A DNA stretch of 64,000 bases, taken from contig CAUJNA010002124.1 in the NCBI GenBank assembly GCA_963377175.1, positions 646,174-710,173 of the forward strand, in the 5' to 3' direction. A model generated the notes under the pieces. It searched no databases. It was not told where the DNA came from and saw only the letters and a list, made by a program, of their open reading frames with translations. Position 1 is the first letter of the stretch; each line of letters starts with the position of its first letter. This DNA comes from Effrenium voratum (Eukaryota > Sar > Dinophyceae > Suessiales > Symbiodiniaceae). The translations under genes were made by a program, and so were the position numbers. Shown here one piece after another: positions 39,288 through 51,525 of this stretch.

Positions 39288-40340
39288 ATCGCTGCCATCA
39301 AGTTGCTGCTGCTTTTCAAATGCAACTCCCACCTATGTTTAATCGGCTTGAGTGTTCCATGACCTGTGCGAAAACGTGTCACCGCCGCACGAGCTTCAAC
39401 AAGCAATCAGGTAGGCTCGCCCATATGTTGCATCACGTTGGCGCTACTCCAAGAGTCAATGCGCCCGACAGAACCCAAGAAAGGAATGATTTTTCGGAGC
39501 AAGGACCGAGAATCATCAAAGCTGACCCGTGATCCGCAAAAACTCCGCGGCAACCCTGAGTCAACAGCATGCCTCTATGCTTGGCACAATGGTGCAAGAA
39601 CTTGTCGCGCCTTGCTCGCTCCACGTCCTGAGCCAGCCAAACAAACCTTGGACTCTTGCTCCAATGCATCAGCGTACTGGATGCCCCCCTGCCCCGGAAG
39701 CCTGCTTTTTTTGCTGAACTGCTTCGCGGTCCTTCCGTCCTCGCTCCCTGGCCTGACGGGGCGATGTTTGCAAGTTCGGAACAGTATGATGGAAACGCCT
39801 GTGGACACACACTGGATCCTGTGAAGTCGAAATAGTCTCAAGGCGGTCCACACGGCACAGAGAGGTTTCAATCGGTTTCCAAGGCGAGATAAACAACAAA
39901 CAGCACGCCTGGGCAAGAACACACAATCTTATCGTAAAAAGCCTAATTGTCCAATTTTCTATCACGTGCAAGTATGCAAGTTGGTGAGACGACCCCCTTG
40001 ATGGTGGCAGCTTGCCACACACCCAAAGCCACGCACCAAGCCCTCCGACAAGTGCACCAAAAGAGCACTTTGAGGGTTTCTGGGCAAGACATGTTTGCAG
40101 GTCGACTGCGTCGACGAGGTGGCAAAGTGCCCAGGTTGCTGCTGTTACTAAGCGCGGCTTAGAATGCATTCAGGGCTTGGCAGTTTATGGGGCGCATGGC
40201 CACCCGCGCAAGACCAGAGCTCAAAGGCTGTTGCATTATTTTGCCAATCGCCTCGACACTGACGCCAAACGAAACTTGCCGTGAAGCAATGGTGATTGGC
40301 ACAATGGTCTTGCTCCAGTCTCAACTAATGCCTACCATCG
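39288..40340 (-). other. Possible minus-strand exons, unrecognised
   Basis: The best coding-like stretch is FSKKSRLPGQGGIQYADALE followed by QESKVCLAGSGRGASKARQV (about 39620-39790). Nothing ties it to a known family, and neighbouring frames are as open. The rest of the interval shows no clear gene. Confidence 0.25.
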
Positions 40341-42560
40341 GAGGTGACTTGAATCACCGGTACCTGGATGCGGACGGCAGCAGCTTCCTCCTTCTGCTGA
40401 AACAGGTCCTCACCATGAGACATCCCCGATCCATCCAGCATCAGGCAACTTGGCCTCTTCCAATTGGCCGGCACCGGACGCGACCTTAATTAGCCATCAA
40501 ACGGCTGCACCACACACACGCACTCACACTGCGCGCCACACACCGCATGTCCCTTAAGCATCAGGATCAGCTGAGGGGCGACCAACGCGCCAGCCAGGCG
40601 CTGCATCACATCCAGCAAACTCCTCCGCAAGCGCAGCGAAATGTGCAGCTTCTCCACTTTCGGGCCAGGCGCCTGTCTACCGCTGGGCTTGCCGTGGCCT
40701 CAGTGGCTGAAACATCTCAAAGCCCTTGAGCTCTCAGGGCCGAACCTCCATAGAACTGCAGGATGCGACAACCTGCGTCATGCGTCAGGCGCTGTCCAGT
40801 TGACACATAGGTTCATAATGTCATATCTAGCCCACCAAGCGTGGCCAAACAGGCGGCCCTAGCGACAAGTTCGGCCAAGCTGCTGCCGTGGAAATCATCG
40901 CGTGCAGCGCATGGCCTTGCAGGCGGAAGGTTTCCAGAGTTGCCGCTGTCGTGTCCCCGCCTGCCGCATCCCAGCTGTCCTCCGGGTCCACTGGGGTCGG
41001 GTCTCGGCGGATCTGGCGCGCCAAAGCCTGGGGTGAGTTGCCGGACTCGTCCCAAAATCAGTCTGGGCAGGGCCTCATCCACCGACATGCCCATCTCCAT
41101 GAGCCGCTCGGCGCGCACCAGCTGAGCGATGCCCTCCACAAGCAAGTTCAGCGTCTCCTAGAAGTGGCAAGTTCAACGGGACAGTACACACGGAAGCCCT
41201 TGCGGGCTGGAAGCCGCCACTGTTTCATCCCCACTTGCACGCAAACAACACGATCCTGAAAGTCTCAAACGAACTCCTGTGAGGGACACCACGGTTGGGG
41301 GTGCCAGGCAACCATGGAGAGATTTCTGCAGTCCTCCTCCGTGATGTTCAGCTTGTCTCGGCTGGAGACCTGGGCGCATTCGTGGCATCACGTCCTCCCT
41401 AGTTGCCGGCCTCCACGAAGTCGGCCATCCTATCACCCGACCTGAGTTCGCATTGCTTGGAGTCAGACGTGCAAGGCAGGTCAGGAGGCGAATATTGATC
41501 TGTGTCCGATGTCAAGCTGCACATGGCCCCTCTTTTCAAGCTTGATCATGAAACTGGTTGCTTGCCGTGCTGCTCGCTGATGGCACCCTTCTGGATCAGC
41601 CGTCGTGATGCACACCACTTCTGCAGCTCGTCCTCTGTCACAGCTAGTGCTTCAACTTGGCCTGTCTATCATGAGGCGCCCATCTCTCCTTGTGCTGCTT
41701 CAGCAATGGAAGTTTCACAATGGCACTGGCCTGGCAATAATCTCGCCACAACAATTCCCAACTCTCGTGCATGAGCTGCTGCGTCAAGAGCTTATTTTTG
41801 CCGGGTTTTGCTGAAAGCGCAGCTTGATTGCTGCTTCCTGTCCAGACGTATGCATTCATGCAAGGTTGCCTCGCATGAGGGTCCAGTTATTGAAAAAGGG
41901 GCAGGACATGCGCAGCACAACACGAAAGGACTGAGGGGGAATCTGCAGGGGCATGCCTTCCAAACTGCTTTGGGCACTCAGTTTCGTGGTGCGGCGAAGC
42001 GATGCGAGGTCAGCAAGATGGAGGGCCGTCTCAGCAGCCTTCCCTTGAATTAAAAGGAATGCACAAATGAATCCTTTGCTCCTCAAGCACCGCAGCAAGC
42101 TGCACGCCCCTACTTGGAAGATCTATCAACAAAAGCGGCATTTGCCAATGTGCAATTGCACAGTGGCGGACACATCTTCCGGCCCAGAGTCTGCTCTGCA
42201 CTAAATTTGACCCACAGGAACCCATCTTCTCGACAGTGTTGCTCGTACCTAGGCACAAGTCCCAAGCCCGCCGCGGCATGGCCGCCTAGCGCTTGTCTGA
42301 CATCACTCCATGCCGCTCGGCGGCAACTCAGCCATTCTTGCGCTACATCTCCTCAGCAACCAGAAACAACTCTGGGGCAACTATCCATTTGGATGAATCC
42401 GTTTTTGCCCCACGTGCGTTGCCCCATCACGTGTCCCGACAGAAAGGAGTGCAACCAGGCTGCGGAGCAACCCCGTTCACGAAGATGTAGATGGTCTGCT
42501 CAGGGGACCGTCCTTCAGGCCAAAGACCGAACCCAACACAGCAGGCCAACTCATGCCTGG
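40341..42560 (-). CDS. Multi-exon gene, product unknown
   Basis: A series of short coding-like exons lies on the minus strand. They are EGRSPEQTIYIFVNGVAPQP (about 42430-42530), LLLIDLPSRGVQLAAVLEEQ (about 42075-42135), ETALHLADLASLRRTTKLSA (about 41880-42045) and TQQLMHESWELLWRDYCQAS (about 41660-41790). Further down are VTEDELQKWCASRRLIQKGA (about 41575-41645), ITEEDCRNLSMVAWHPQPW (about 41280-41350), LLVEGIAQLVRAERLMEMGM (about 41060-41150), PEDSWDAAGGDTTAATLETF (about 40900-41010) and MLDGSGMSHGEDLFQQKEEA (about 40370-40450). They have GC-rich third positions, unlike the other frames. They may be one or several genes. The VTEDELQKWC exon has a relative at 59.3 kb. No domain is recognised and borders are approximate. 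Confidence 0.4.
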
Positions 42561-43215
42561 GAGATCCTCTGGAGCTGCCTTCTTCAGCTCCCTTTGAACC
42601 TGCAGTCGTTTCTCTGCTTCACGCTTGCGCCTGTTAGCTCATGGACATTTGTTTCATTGCAAGAATCGCCGCATCTCACAGGCTCGCAACCAGGTACTTG
42701 AACTCGCCCGCGCTCATCTCGCCAGGCACTGCAAACTTACTCCTACAGCATTGCTGGAGGACTGGAGCCAATACAGGTCTCACACACCGCCGCAAAATTG
42801 CGGACAGCGCAGCAAGTGTAAAGCGAGGCTCTTCACAAGCTGCGGCAGCTGAGAGTAGGCAGATCGCTCGCCTTGGGTTTGAATGCATGTGCCCCAGTAG
42901 CTAACCTTCCCACAAGTCCGAATAAGCCAGCGGCAAATTATCGGAATCCGATCCTTGGCTTTCATGAGATCCAGATATGCATGACATGTCGCGAATGGCG
43001 AATGGAACTGCAATCAAGACCCTAGATCTACATTCATTCACTGAGGACGGCATGTTCAACCCCTCCAAAACTCCAAAACAGGCCAAAAAAGCTGAATAGT
43101 CTGCCGGCAAAAGTCTGGATGCTTTTCGCGGATCCGCCTGGCTTCGTCTGGCCCAACTCCTGACCGACATGCAAACAAACAAATCAAGCCAAATGATGTG
43201 CAACGCCGCTGCGCA
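42561..43215. other. No supported gene
   Basis: Open frames on both strands (e.g. LSAAAACEEPRFTLAALSAI on the minus strand at about 42780) are not better than chance. Upstream exons of the minus-strand gene to the left could lie here. Confidence 0.3.
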
Positions 43216-43910
43216 TCACTGTTTTCTTTGGGGGACCCCAACAAAATGTGGTTTGCCAGGTGGTTCCCCGTTGAAACCGTCCAAAAACGGGGGAGCCCTC
43301 AGCCAAAGACTCGCCCACATGTCATTTTGCATCGTTATCTTACCATCCAAGCCATGGCCGAGCAGCTGGACTCGGCGTGAGTGTCTGTAAAACGTTGGAA
43401 GCCAGCGCGCAATGGAGCTGGGACAGAAGGCGACTGGGAAAGGCGCCTGCATCCTGCAAGGCAGCCAAGTTTTGTGCTCTCGAAGCTGAACAGCCAAAGC
43501 CGTGGAGCCGTGTAGCGTGCCTTGATCCAAGACCACGCCAGCTTGCTCCACACCCTTGTCCATGACCCGCACCCCTTCATCACAGGCACGGTCAGCAACC
43601 TTGGAAGGGAGGCCAGAAAAATGATCCTCCCCCGACTCTGGCAGGGCCTTGAGGTACAGCGAGCCAGCTTTCCTTGCCACAGCTCCGGACATGTCCTGGG
43701 CACGCACCAAACGCAATTGCAAAGCACGCCGTTGTGCCCTTCCATCCCTTCCCCGGCCTCCCGGGTTGAAGCGTAGAGCGCAGCTGCGCCCAGTACAGCG
43801 CCGGAGACCGGACCCGCAAGGAGCATTCCTGGGAGACCCGAGGTCTCACTTTGCTCAAGCCCCAGGAAAGCAATGCCCATTGCACTTCTCTTCTCCTCCC
43901 CATTCAATCC
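43216..43910 (-). CDS. Glycine-zipper/amphipathic-helix protein, two exons
   Basis: The upstream frame (about 43760-43880) reads MGIAFLGLEQSETSGLPGML, then AGPVSGAVLGAAALYASTRE, a Gly/Ala-zipper hydrophobic segment of the kind that inserts in membranes. A second frame (about 43480-43690) continues VARKAGSLYLKAL, VADRACDEGVRVMDKGVEQA and GVVLDQG, an amphipathic helical repeat with regular Ala/Val/Asp-Lys spacing. The two would be joined by a short intron near 43710-43750. Dinoflagellates have abundant proteins of this build with a short membrane hairpin followed by helical repeats. Function is unknown. The part below 43480 (Arg/Pro-rich) may be intron or 3' UTR. Confidence 0.45.
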
Positions 43911-44734
43911 GAGTGTCCAGTTGCCCCGCCTAGTGTTGCGGCTGCACCCTGGATCCTGCACACATTGCGCATGCAGAGGGGGTATTGGATGCCAGAAGGT
44001 GTTGCCAAAGCTGGTTGGGGTGTGCCCCAGCTGGCAACCTCTGCAGGCCTGCCAACCTGCTTGGCTTGCAACACCTGCTGGCTTAGCATTGTCTGGGATA
44101 ATGTGGTGACTGCCTGCATCGTATTCCTCGGCCACCTATTGTGGAGTCTATTGTGGAGTCAGGAGTGGCTCTCTCCAGTCCTCCTTGAATGGTGCAGTGC
44201 TACTTGTTTTTCCTGCTCACTTTTTCTTTGGGCGCTGTCATTTTTTTTCCGCCCAGAAAGCGCTTGATGCTTGAGACACTGGATCGCTTCCAGCGTGTCG
44301 CTCGTGTGCGAGCGTCATAAATGTTATGCATGCCTATGCCTGGCTACGTGATCAGTTGCGATGCGTTGCTCGTGCCATGTGGTGCGTCTCGCCGCTCTTG
44401 CCTTCTGTCTTCCCAGGCATGCCAGCACAATATTGTCGTGCCAAGCGTCCGAGCTTTGCATAAGGGGATGATCAGGGGATGGCTCATTCTGTTGTGATAA
44501 GTTTTCGCGGACCGACCCAAGCCAAGCAAACAACATCCAAGTGCACACACACTCCTCCTGCTAAGATCTCCAGCTGATGCCTCACAAGTGCATGCGGACT
44601 GAGACACAAATCTCAAAGACACTCGCTCACCTGGGTCGATGCCAAGTGGCATCAAAGGGCTCCTGCTGCAGGCACTCCGAGGAGACCACACTTTCCGGCG
44701 TTAACTCCTGCCCGTTCAGGTAAGCTGAAGCTAT
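43911..44734. other. No supported gene
   Basis: No stretch stands out as coding on either strand; frames here lack domains and have mixed third-position composition. Confidence 0.3.
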
Positions 44735-44852
44735 TGGCAAACTGCCGAGAACTCCAGAATGTGTCGCCCAGGAAATGTTGGCGTCAGCTTAGCCGGTGTG
44801 ATGCGTGCCTCCTCATTGGACTCCTCCTCCGCAACTTCTGCATCCTCCTAAG
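44735..44852 (-). CDS. Acidic exon, unrecognised
   Basis: After an AG before G at about 44852 the minus strand reads EDAEVAEEESNEEARITPAK and on to LTPTFPGRHILEF. The Glu-rich composition and acceptor context support an exon. It may belong to the gene whose other exons lie further left. Confidence 0.35.
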
Positions 44853-45034
44853 GCCACTATTGCCAGATGCTGCGGTTCAATCGTATTGTGGAAGGAACCA
44901 CCCCCGTCCTGGCTCTCAGACGCTTTTTTCTCCAGATGCTTCCTTTGCTGAGCGAATGGCAGTTGCTAAGGCCAAATGAACTAGACACCCGACATGTCCC
45001 AAAGCGAAGCGAATTAAATATATCTTGGTTTCAT

Positions 45035-45352
45035 TCGGCATATTGAGGGTCGTGATTCATGACATCGGGGAAGATGCTGCAAATGAACATGTGAGGAAAG
45101 TGGGAGTTTAGAACGATGGCAGTATCTTGGTCATTCGTGCGTGGTTTGCCGCTTGTTGCTGGGCATTGAAGCTTGACAATTCTCGGTTCTTTGTTGATCC
45201 CAAACAGTGTCCAGTTGTTGTTGACGTGCTGCAGCAACGCAGTGCGGCTGACACCCCAACGCCGCATTCTGAGCATTCGGCTGAATCGCATCATCGGTGA
45301 ATGGCAGCTTCTGACCTCCCTTAACCTTCCTGCTAGATTTGGGCGCCATTGC
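45035..45352 (-). CDS. Small basic protein or exon, product unknown
   Basis: Minus-strand MAPKSSRKVKGGQKLPFTDD opens at about 45350. An overlapping frame reads MRFSRMLRMRRWGVSRTALL, continues NNNWTLFGINKEPRIVKLQC and ends VMNHDPQYAE at a stop at about 45035. The second frame looks the more protein-like over its length. A small intron or a one-base change near 45290 could join the basic start to it. No domain is recognised. Confidence 0.4.
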
Positions 45353-45720
45353 GAAAACGGCTGCCAGGTGAACTTGCTTGAACACCCAAAGAGTTCCAGC
45401 TAGAAAATACCAGAGTGATGTGGTGTATGATGTTGCTAGGTCGAGTCTAGGAATTACCTGCTGTGCAAAAGCTGCTGCGTGCTGACAGCTGGGTACAACG
45501 GCCACGCGGCCAAATAACAGCGCTGCTTATGTTGATCTCTTCTCATGAAATCGGAAACGAAGAGGTGCCAAGCCAGGCCCACGAAGGGCTTTTACACATG
45601 GCTGCAACGGCCACAGCACAAGCTCTGCAGAACAAGCTCCCTCCTTGCAAGCAGCGCGCATGCAAAGCAGCACACAGAGCGGGACCCGCAGGGCAGTCCC
45701 GAGGTTGGCGGGATTGGAGG
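45353..45720. other. No supported gene
   Basis: A 277-codon plus-strand frame starts at 45463 but has the look of the complement of the minus-strand exons to its right, and I do not accept it. Confidence 0.3.
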
Positions 45721-47680
45721 TCAAGAAGCCTGGAGCAGGTTGTCTACGCCCTCTTGGCTCCAACGCATTGCGCCCAAGCGGCCCAGGCGGTCGCTCTTCG
45801 CAAACCCATGGCCCTTGGGCATCTGTGTGTCGATGTGCCCAAGGACCTCGAGAAGGTCAACCCGCAAAGTGGTGACTTCCCACCCGAGGGCACGTGCACG
45901 GCCACGCGTCCAAGCCAAGACCCCCACGGCCATCAACTCTCGGAAAGCTGCCTGCACCTTAGAGCAGCTGTATTCACGATCCCTGCAGAGAGGATGACGC
46001 TTAGATCGGCTATCCACACAAGGAACGCCACCCTGAGCCCCTTGCGCTGCCACCACTCCGCTGTGATGTGGCCTTCAAATGCTCCTCGCAAAGTGCGGCC
46101 CAAGAAGTGCCGCAGCGCATTGCGGGGCAATGCAAATCTGGCGGCGGGTCAAATGTCCTCCTCGTTCACCCACAGTGTGAGAGTCTTGCTCTCGTTCACA
46201 AACACACCTGGCGCATGGAATGACAACATTGACATGCGCTCAGACTCTTGGCCCAGCCTCGCCCATGTGGCCAGTGTCGCGCAGCACCCGTACTGAGTAC
46301 CGCCGATGCATCTGGATGGTAGAAAATGAGGTGGTCATCCGCCAGCATCTGGCTGCTACATGTGTTTGCCAGGCTGTGCCATTTTGTGTGCAGTTGGCAT
46401 CCGCAAACACAAGTTGTGCAAGTAAAGTGACTCGTTGCGTTCATTCATCTAGAAAATGATCTTGCCTTCTCCTCCTCCACAGACATGCCGCTGGGCTTGG
46501 ACATGTACGAGGTAGAGCCCATCAGCGGGTAATACTGGCCCTTCCAAGGTCCTGCCCGCAGGGTTACACCATTTGAGCACCACCATCCCCAACATGTCCA
46601 CTGCCTTCCATCGTTGATGTAGCTTGCGTGACGAGTTGCTCCACCTGCTCTCATGGAAGTCATGACGCTAAGGTCCACAAGCGCTGGGCCTTTTGTCTAT
46701 CCTCCAGCGTGGCTGCTGGCGGGAAGCGAATTCCACTGAGGTTCCTGGTGCACGCCAACCCCCCCGTGTCAGCTTGCCCGACGGAATTACATGCCAAAAT
46801 AAAAATGGGGGGGGATCGGGCAAGCCGCTAACCAGACGATTGCTCAAGTTTGAGCAATGAAACATGCCCACCTCTTTAAAACCCACCTGGGGGCGGGGGG
46901 GGCATGTTGCCCCTCAGCCGATGTGCGCGCCTTGATGCTGCAACTTTGCACGAAACCACCTGAGATGCCGGCACTCCCTCTACCAATGCAACTTGCCATG
47001 ATTCATGCTCTGCAACTCCGCTATGGTGCCAACACGGCTCACATTAGCGGTCCCAGGCGCATAGTCATCGAACGGCTCAGCCGACTCTAGGGTAAGAGTT
47101 CGCCGCCCAGCACATTTGGAGTGGCAAGCCGGCACCTCGCCCAGCGGCTCAGTGGAGCGCAAGCACAACACTCGGAGCCGTGCCTTGCCATGCCTGCCCT
47201 CGATCAGCTTGTCAAACAAAGGCCTGAGGCAAATCTGCTTATCTCGCCTCGACTTGGCGAAGAATTGGGCACCACTGCGGCACAGCGGCGCGAAGGTGTC
47301 GAAGCACTCTGCGTCACCAGCTACAGCCCCAAGTGCCTTAAGCACTGGGTGCCCGCGATTGTCGATGCCTGCAGTCAGCGGTGCGCACCAGCCAACTGTC
47401 GTGCACAATCATCGCCTGCCTGTTTTGATACACCTCGCCAAGCCAACACCTAGGTGGTGACAAAGAAGATCATGCGGAGAGCCTTCCCCTGCGCGCCTTG
47501 GGAGGTTTTCAGGTACTTGAGCCTGTCGTAGATTTCGGGATGGGCCTGGCCATGCCGCAGTGCTCTCGCCTTGTAGGCTCCTCTCACGTGTTCCTTTTTG
47601 TAATCAACGCTTGTGTTTCCAAAGGTTGCAGCATGACGACTCGCGTTCGCCCTGGAGTAAATCCCCACCCACAACGACTA
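45721..47680 (-). CDS. Multi-exon gene, product unknown
   Basis: Coding-like minus-strand segments in order are: AYKARALRHGQAHPEIYDRL and KYLKTSQGAQGKALRMIFFV (about 47460-47595), DAECFDTFAPLCRSGAQFFA with KSRRDKQICLRPLFDKLIEG (about 47130-47320), LTLESAEPFDDYAPGTANVS (about 47010-47100) and FPPAATLEDRQKAQRLWTLA (about 46670-46730). Then follow GPWKGQYYPLMGSTSYMSKP with GMSVEEEKA (about 46460-46560), RHFLGRTLRGAFEGHITAEW with a hydrophobic stretch (about 45980-46120), and WEVTTLRVDLLEVLGHIDTQ (about 45770-45890). Third positions are G/C-rich in these frames. The number of genes is unclear and no family was recognised. One segment (RVAFLVWIADLSVILSAGIV) could span a membrane. Confidence 0.4.
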
Positions 47681-48505
47681 GGCACAAGGGCCCTGCATCT
47701 CTGCGTGGGCATCAAACTCGGAACAGCCCATTTTGGCCACCCCCCTCACCTTGCCAATGCCCCCAGCCTGTCAATTTACACAAGGCTCTGGAAATCCCAG
47801 CCATCACACACACACACTCACACACTTCCTGAGGCAACTCTTTTCTGGTTCGCCTGCTTGGGGCCCTAATCCCGGCAGTGTTCGTGGCACTCAGCTTCCA
47901 CAAGTCTTCATTGCCAGCGGCTCTTTCAGAAGCGGAGGGCGACAGGTCGCACAGGTTTGGCAGAATCGCCAATGTTGAGCAGCGGGTGTGTGAAGACATG
48001 CGTGTGAACACACGCACACAGGAATACGCTGGCTGCTGTGAAAGCCCTGCAGGGATGCTTGCATATTCCACGTAAACGAGCTGAAAGCCCGACCGAGCAT
48101 TCTCAAGGGCTGTAGGTTCTGTAACCTGGGTGTCACTTTCGAGAGGATGTATGCCAATTGCCCAAGTTTCTTCAATGCGAAAGCAATTATGTTGTCATGT
48201 CATCGTTGGATTTGTCTCGTGGTTCTGGCACGAGACAACGTACGACCAACCGTCCGCCATAGAAAAGAAAGGCCAGGACCAAAGGCCGGAAGAACAACTT
48301 GAAACAGGCTGTGGACGACCGCACTTCCATAGTCAGGCTCCACTTCCTGCCTTCAGAACATCAGCGCAGAGGCTGCAGTGCCTGCAGGTGTTCTGGTGCA
48401 GATGACGTGGCGGCTCATTCCGGAGCATCACTGTGCTAACAGGTTGTCCTCGACAAGTCTGGCAGCACTTCTGGACATTCGGCCGTCGGAAAGCCGGGGT
48501 ATTCT
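47681..48505. other. No supported gene
   Basis: CACA microsatellite fragment at 47806-47823 and otherwise mixed sequence. A Cys-rich minus-strand frame (CCQTCRGQPV, CRHCSLCADVLKAG at about 48350-48480) might be an exon but lacks a complete metal-binding pattern. Confidence 0.3.
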
Positions 48506-48700
48506 TCACTTCCTTGGTTGACATGCTTGGATGGCTTCGCCATTGCTCTGAACATTTGCCAAGGCTCCCAAACCGGGAAACTGATCAAACTGCATCATGG
48601 CAGAGCGCCTGGCAGCTAGCGTGTGAAAAAGGTCTGCCACAGGCTCGAAAAGGGCCTCGCACCCGAGAGCCAAAAGCAAAGGGCATCCGGGTCTTCCGGA
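48506..48700 (-). CDS. Exon, product unknown
   Basis: Minus-strand ALFEPVADLFHTLAARRSAM and MQFDQFPGLGALANVQSNGE read as an amphipathic helix with good third-position composition. It stands between two other minus-strand exon groups, and its gene could not be assigned. Confidence 0.35.
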   Translation of the reverse strand, partial: SGRPGCPLLLALGCEALFEPVADLFHTLAARRSAMMQFDQFPGLGALANVQSNGEAIQACQPRK

Positions 48701-48957
48701 GCTTGTGCTGAATGGCCCGTCTGGATTCGCACAAATCATGAACCCCATACTCGCTGTGCGCCAGGCCACCCATATATGCGTGCTGCTCACAACCCCTTCT
48801 GCAAGTGCTGTGAGCACTGAAACATGGATTCGCCTGCCTTTTTCTGGCAGTAGTTTCTCCATTGGCTGTCCGGGGGTCACTGACCATCCGGCCCTACCAG
48901 CATCCACCTAGAGTGGGCTGCAAAGCCAAGGTAGGCTTCTAGAGTCTAGAGTCGGCG

Positions 48958-50030
48958 CTAAAGCCGGCAGAATGGCTTCATGAGGAGCTCGACTTCCTGC
49001 CGGTACCCCTCCCCTGCAAAGCCCGCCATAAAATCGCAGCAAACGGTCCTCTTCTTTTTCTTCTTTTCTGTGGACGCGGAAGTTGACGATGATTTCCGCT
49101 TCCTCTTCTTACCTGATGAGGCAAGAGGTGTGCTGGGGAGAGGGTGTGGGAGTGATCCCCCGCTTCGCCCCCTCATCGATACTCTGCCGCCAAGTCGCTC
49201 TCCTTCTTCTTCCTGGTTGGATGTGGCATGCGGGGGATGCTAAGATACATCTTATGAGGGAATGAGTGAGCGGAAGGGCTGCCACAACACCCGGAATCAA
49301 AACGCCGATCATGAGTACGACATGCAGTGTGACTAGGTGATCGATCCATCAACATGCTGCATTGCTAGGAACACGAAGGTGGCAAAATGTGAAAAGGCAA
49401 GATGTCACGATTGCTGGTTCTAGGCTCTTCTCTCTGCTCGATGAAGAAGATGAAGAAGAGGATGATGATTTCTTCTTCTTCTTCTTCTTCCGGCTGGCAG
49501 AGCTAGACTTGGACTTCTTCCTCGCTGACTGGAAGCTGCTGCTGCTGACGCTCAGCCGAGCGCAGGCGTTGTCCTCTTCCGCTTCTTTCCTGAGCTTGAC
49601 GATGAGGATGACGACGACGACGGCTTGGAAGCCTTTTGTGCCGCATCTATCTTCAGCTGCCTGAGGCGCATCGTCTGCAGAACTTCAAAGCTGACACTGC
49701 ACCAAAGCTTCAGGCACATGCACTGGGTGGAACTGCCAAGCCATGATCCCTCGCACCAAGCAAAGTAAATACATCAGAATACCTGCCATCCAAGCTTCTG
49801 TTGCGCTTGTGAAGCCTCAGCTGCCTCTTCTGGTGAATCGGCTTTTGGCGGAGCGAGCGGTTCAGGCGAAGCAATCCTGAAATCAAAGGAATCGCTTTGG
49901 TCACCAGCGGCAGCACCTGCCTGATGGCACTGCCTTCTGAAATCTCTCCCTCAACTTTTGGAGACCTCATGCACAAAGCGCTGGCGCGCTTTGCAACTTC
50001 CAGCCAAGCATGTGACTCCGCCCAGTCCAA
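48958..50030 (-). CDS. Lys/Ser-rich nuclear-type protein, several exons
   Basis: From right to left: WAESHAWLEVAKRASALCMR, VEGEISEGSAIRQVLPLVTK, AIPLISGLLRLNRSLRQK (about 49850-50025), then MRLRQLKIDAAQKASKPSSS running into a poly-Ser tract and GKKRKRTTPALG (about 49555-49670). Then comes SARKKSKSSSASRKKKKKKK with poly-Ser (about 49430-49540), and GKKRKRKSSSTSASTEKKKK followed by CCDFMAGFAGEGYRQEVELL and KPFC (about 48970-49115). Alternating poly-Ser and Lys/Arg blocks are typical of disordered nuclear or RNA-associated proteins and hold clear nuclear localisation signals. A splicing-related role is only a guess. Exons are separated by introns at about 49680-49840, 49540-49555 and 49120-49420. 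Confidence 0.5.
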
Positions 50031-50660
50031 GCTTCAGACTCCAGCCGCAGAGGTGGCGAGGCAGGTGACCTGACTGTTTCCCAGCGCCGCAGCCCTTGCG
50101 ATTTTGCCGGATGCCACTCCAACAAAGGCTCACCGCCTCCAAAAACAGGGACACCTTGAGAAAAACTGGGCCCTACTATATGCCCACAAATACCAAGCCC
50201 CAGGCAGAGCTGCTGCTTTCGGAACTGGCGAGGCCAGCGAGACAGGCGCAGCCAGACTTGCAGTCTGCTCAGGCGGCCTTTGCCCTGGCAGTTTGCACAC
50301 GCAACTTGCCACGAGCCAATGCAAGTACGCGTCAATGGTTGCGGCCCCTCGCTGGCCGCTTGCACCCACTTGCAGCTCTCGGGCCCTGTCCAGCTCTCCT
50401 CTCACTGGGATTTGCAATGGCCTGGCACCACTCTGGGCGACTCCAGCGGAGGCTCGACCACCTCCTGCCATCACACCACGCCACCCAGACCGCGCCAGGC
50501 AAAGGAGCCTTCTGGTCCCCAGCCGGCTTCAGATGCATGCCTTGTTGCATAGGACCCGCCAATCACAACAAAACTGATGGCAAAGTCAGATTGAGACTTG
50601 ACTGCCGCTTTGGCAAGCAAATGAGGTTGAGATGGCAAACACTCAGAGATTGACTTTGGC
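50031..50660. other. Ambiguous coding potential, no gene assigned
   Basis: Both strands are open for long stretches because of high GC content. A minus-strand segment (CIGSWQVACANCQGKGRLSR, about 50270-50330) might be an exon. No decision is possible by eye. Confidence 0.25.
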
Positions 50661-50699
50661 GCGCTGATAGACAAGCTCCAGAGATCAAACACGAAAGAG

Positions 50700-51000
50700 A
50701 AGCAGAAAGGAAGGAAGCAAGAAGCAGCGCAAGCGCGCAAGCAAGCAAGGAAGCAAAGAGGCAAGGAGGCAAGGAGGCAAGGAAGCAAGGAAGCAAGCGA
50801 GAAATGGCGAGAAATGGCAAGCCAGGCAAGCTATCTAGCTAGCAAACAGCAGCAAGCGACAAGGGAGAAAAAATGGAAAAGGGGAAAAAGGGGGAAAACA
50901 GGGAAACTTGGAAAAAGTGAAACTGAGCAGGGAAGCTGGGAAGCCAGGAAGCCAGCAAGCGAGGAAGCAAGCAACGAAGCAAGCAGGCAAACCATACATT
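50700..51000. repeat. GGCAAGGAAGCAAG purine-rich repeat
   Basis: GCAAGCAAG/GGAGGCAAGGAAGC units cover 50705-50835, then GGGAAAAAGGGGGAAAACAG, then GCCAGGAAGCCAGCAAGCGA to about 50990. The signal-peptide-like Leu/Ala frames on the minus strand come from this repeat. Confidence 0.9.
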
Positions 51001-51149
51001 TGTCATCAAACTAGGCCACCAACTCCTGCTGTTGATCGGGAGTGCCTCAAAACCACATCAGGCCCGCAGAAAGCAAGTTAGCTTGCACAACCCCTGGAAA
51101 GGGACTGGCCGTGTCAGGTTCTCGGTAGACCTGGCAACGGCATAAACTG

Positions 51150-51525
51150 GCTTACAGCTGGAATCAGCCCATCATACAAGCAGGGAGACGGGGCATATGT
51201 TCGCGTGGACCCGCCGAATCGCAAGTTGTCGCCACTGCACAGGCGCTCCAACCTTGAGATGGGAACTTGACACAAAGGCCCAGCTCTTTCCCTCATGGTA
51301 TGGCAAGGTAGGCCACACCTGCAATGGCCCGGAAGGCTGGCGCTTGTTTTCCACACGCAGGTGCAGTGCTCGAGCAGGGCCGAGCATGCCGTCCTCAGTG
51401 GAGCTGGTCCTTCTTGCGTGCTGCGTCTCCGCGCTCCTGAGAGGTGAGAGTCGGGTGAGCAGCATCTCAACCAATTGCTGGCCCTCCGCGCGCTCCAAGC
51501 TTGACAAGATTCTGGCACGTGTCGC
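51150..51525 (-). CDS. Exon of an unrecognised gene
   Basis: Minus-strand ATRARILSSLERAEGQQLVE, MLLTRLSPLRSAETQHARRT, then HEGKSWAFVSSSHLKVGAPV and QWRQLAIRRVHANICP form one open frame of about 115 codons. Composition fits a coding exon. No family recognised. Confidence 0.4.
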
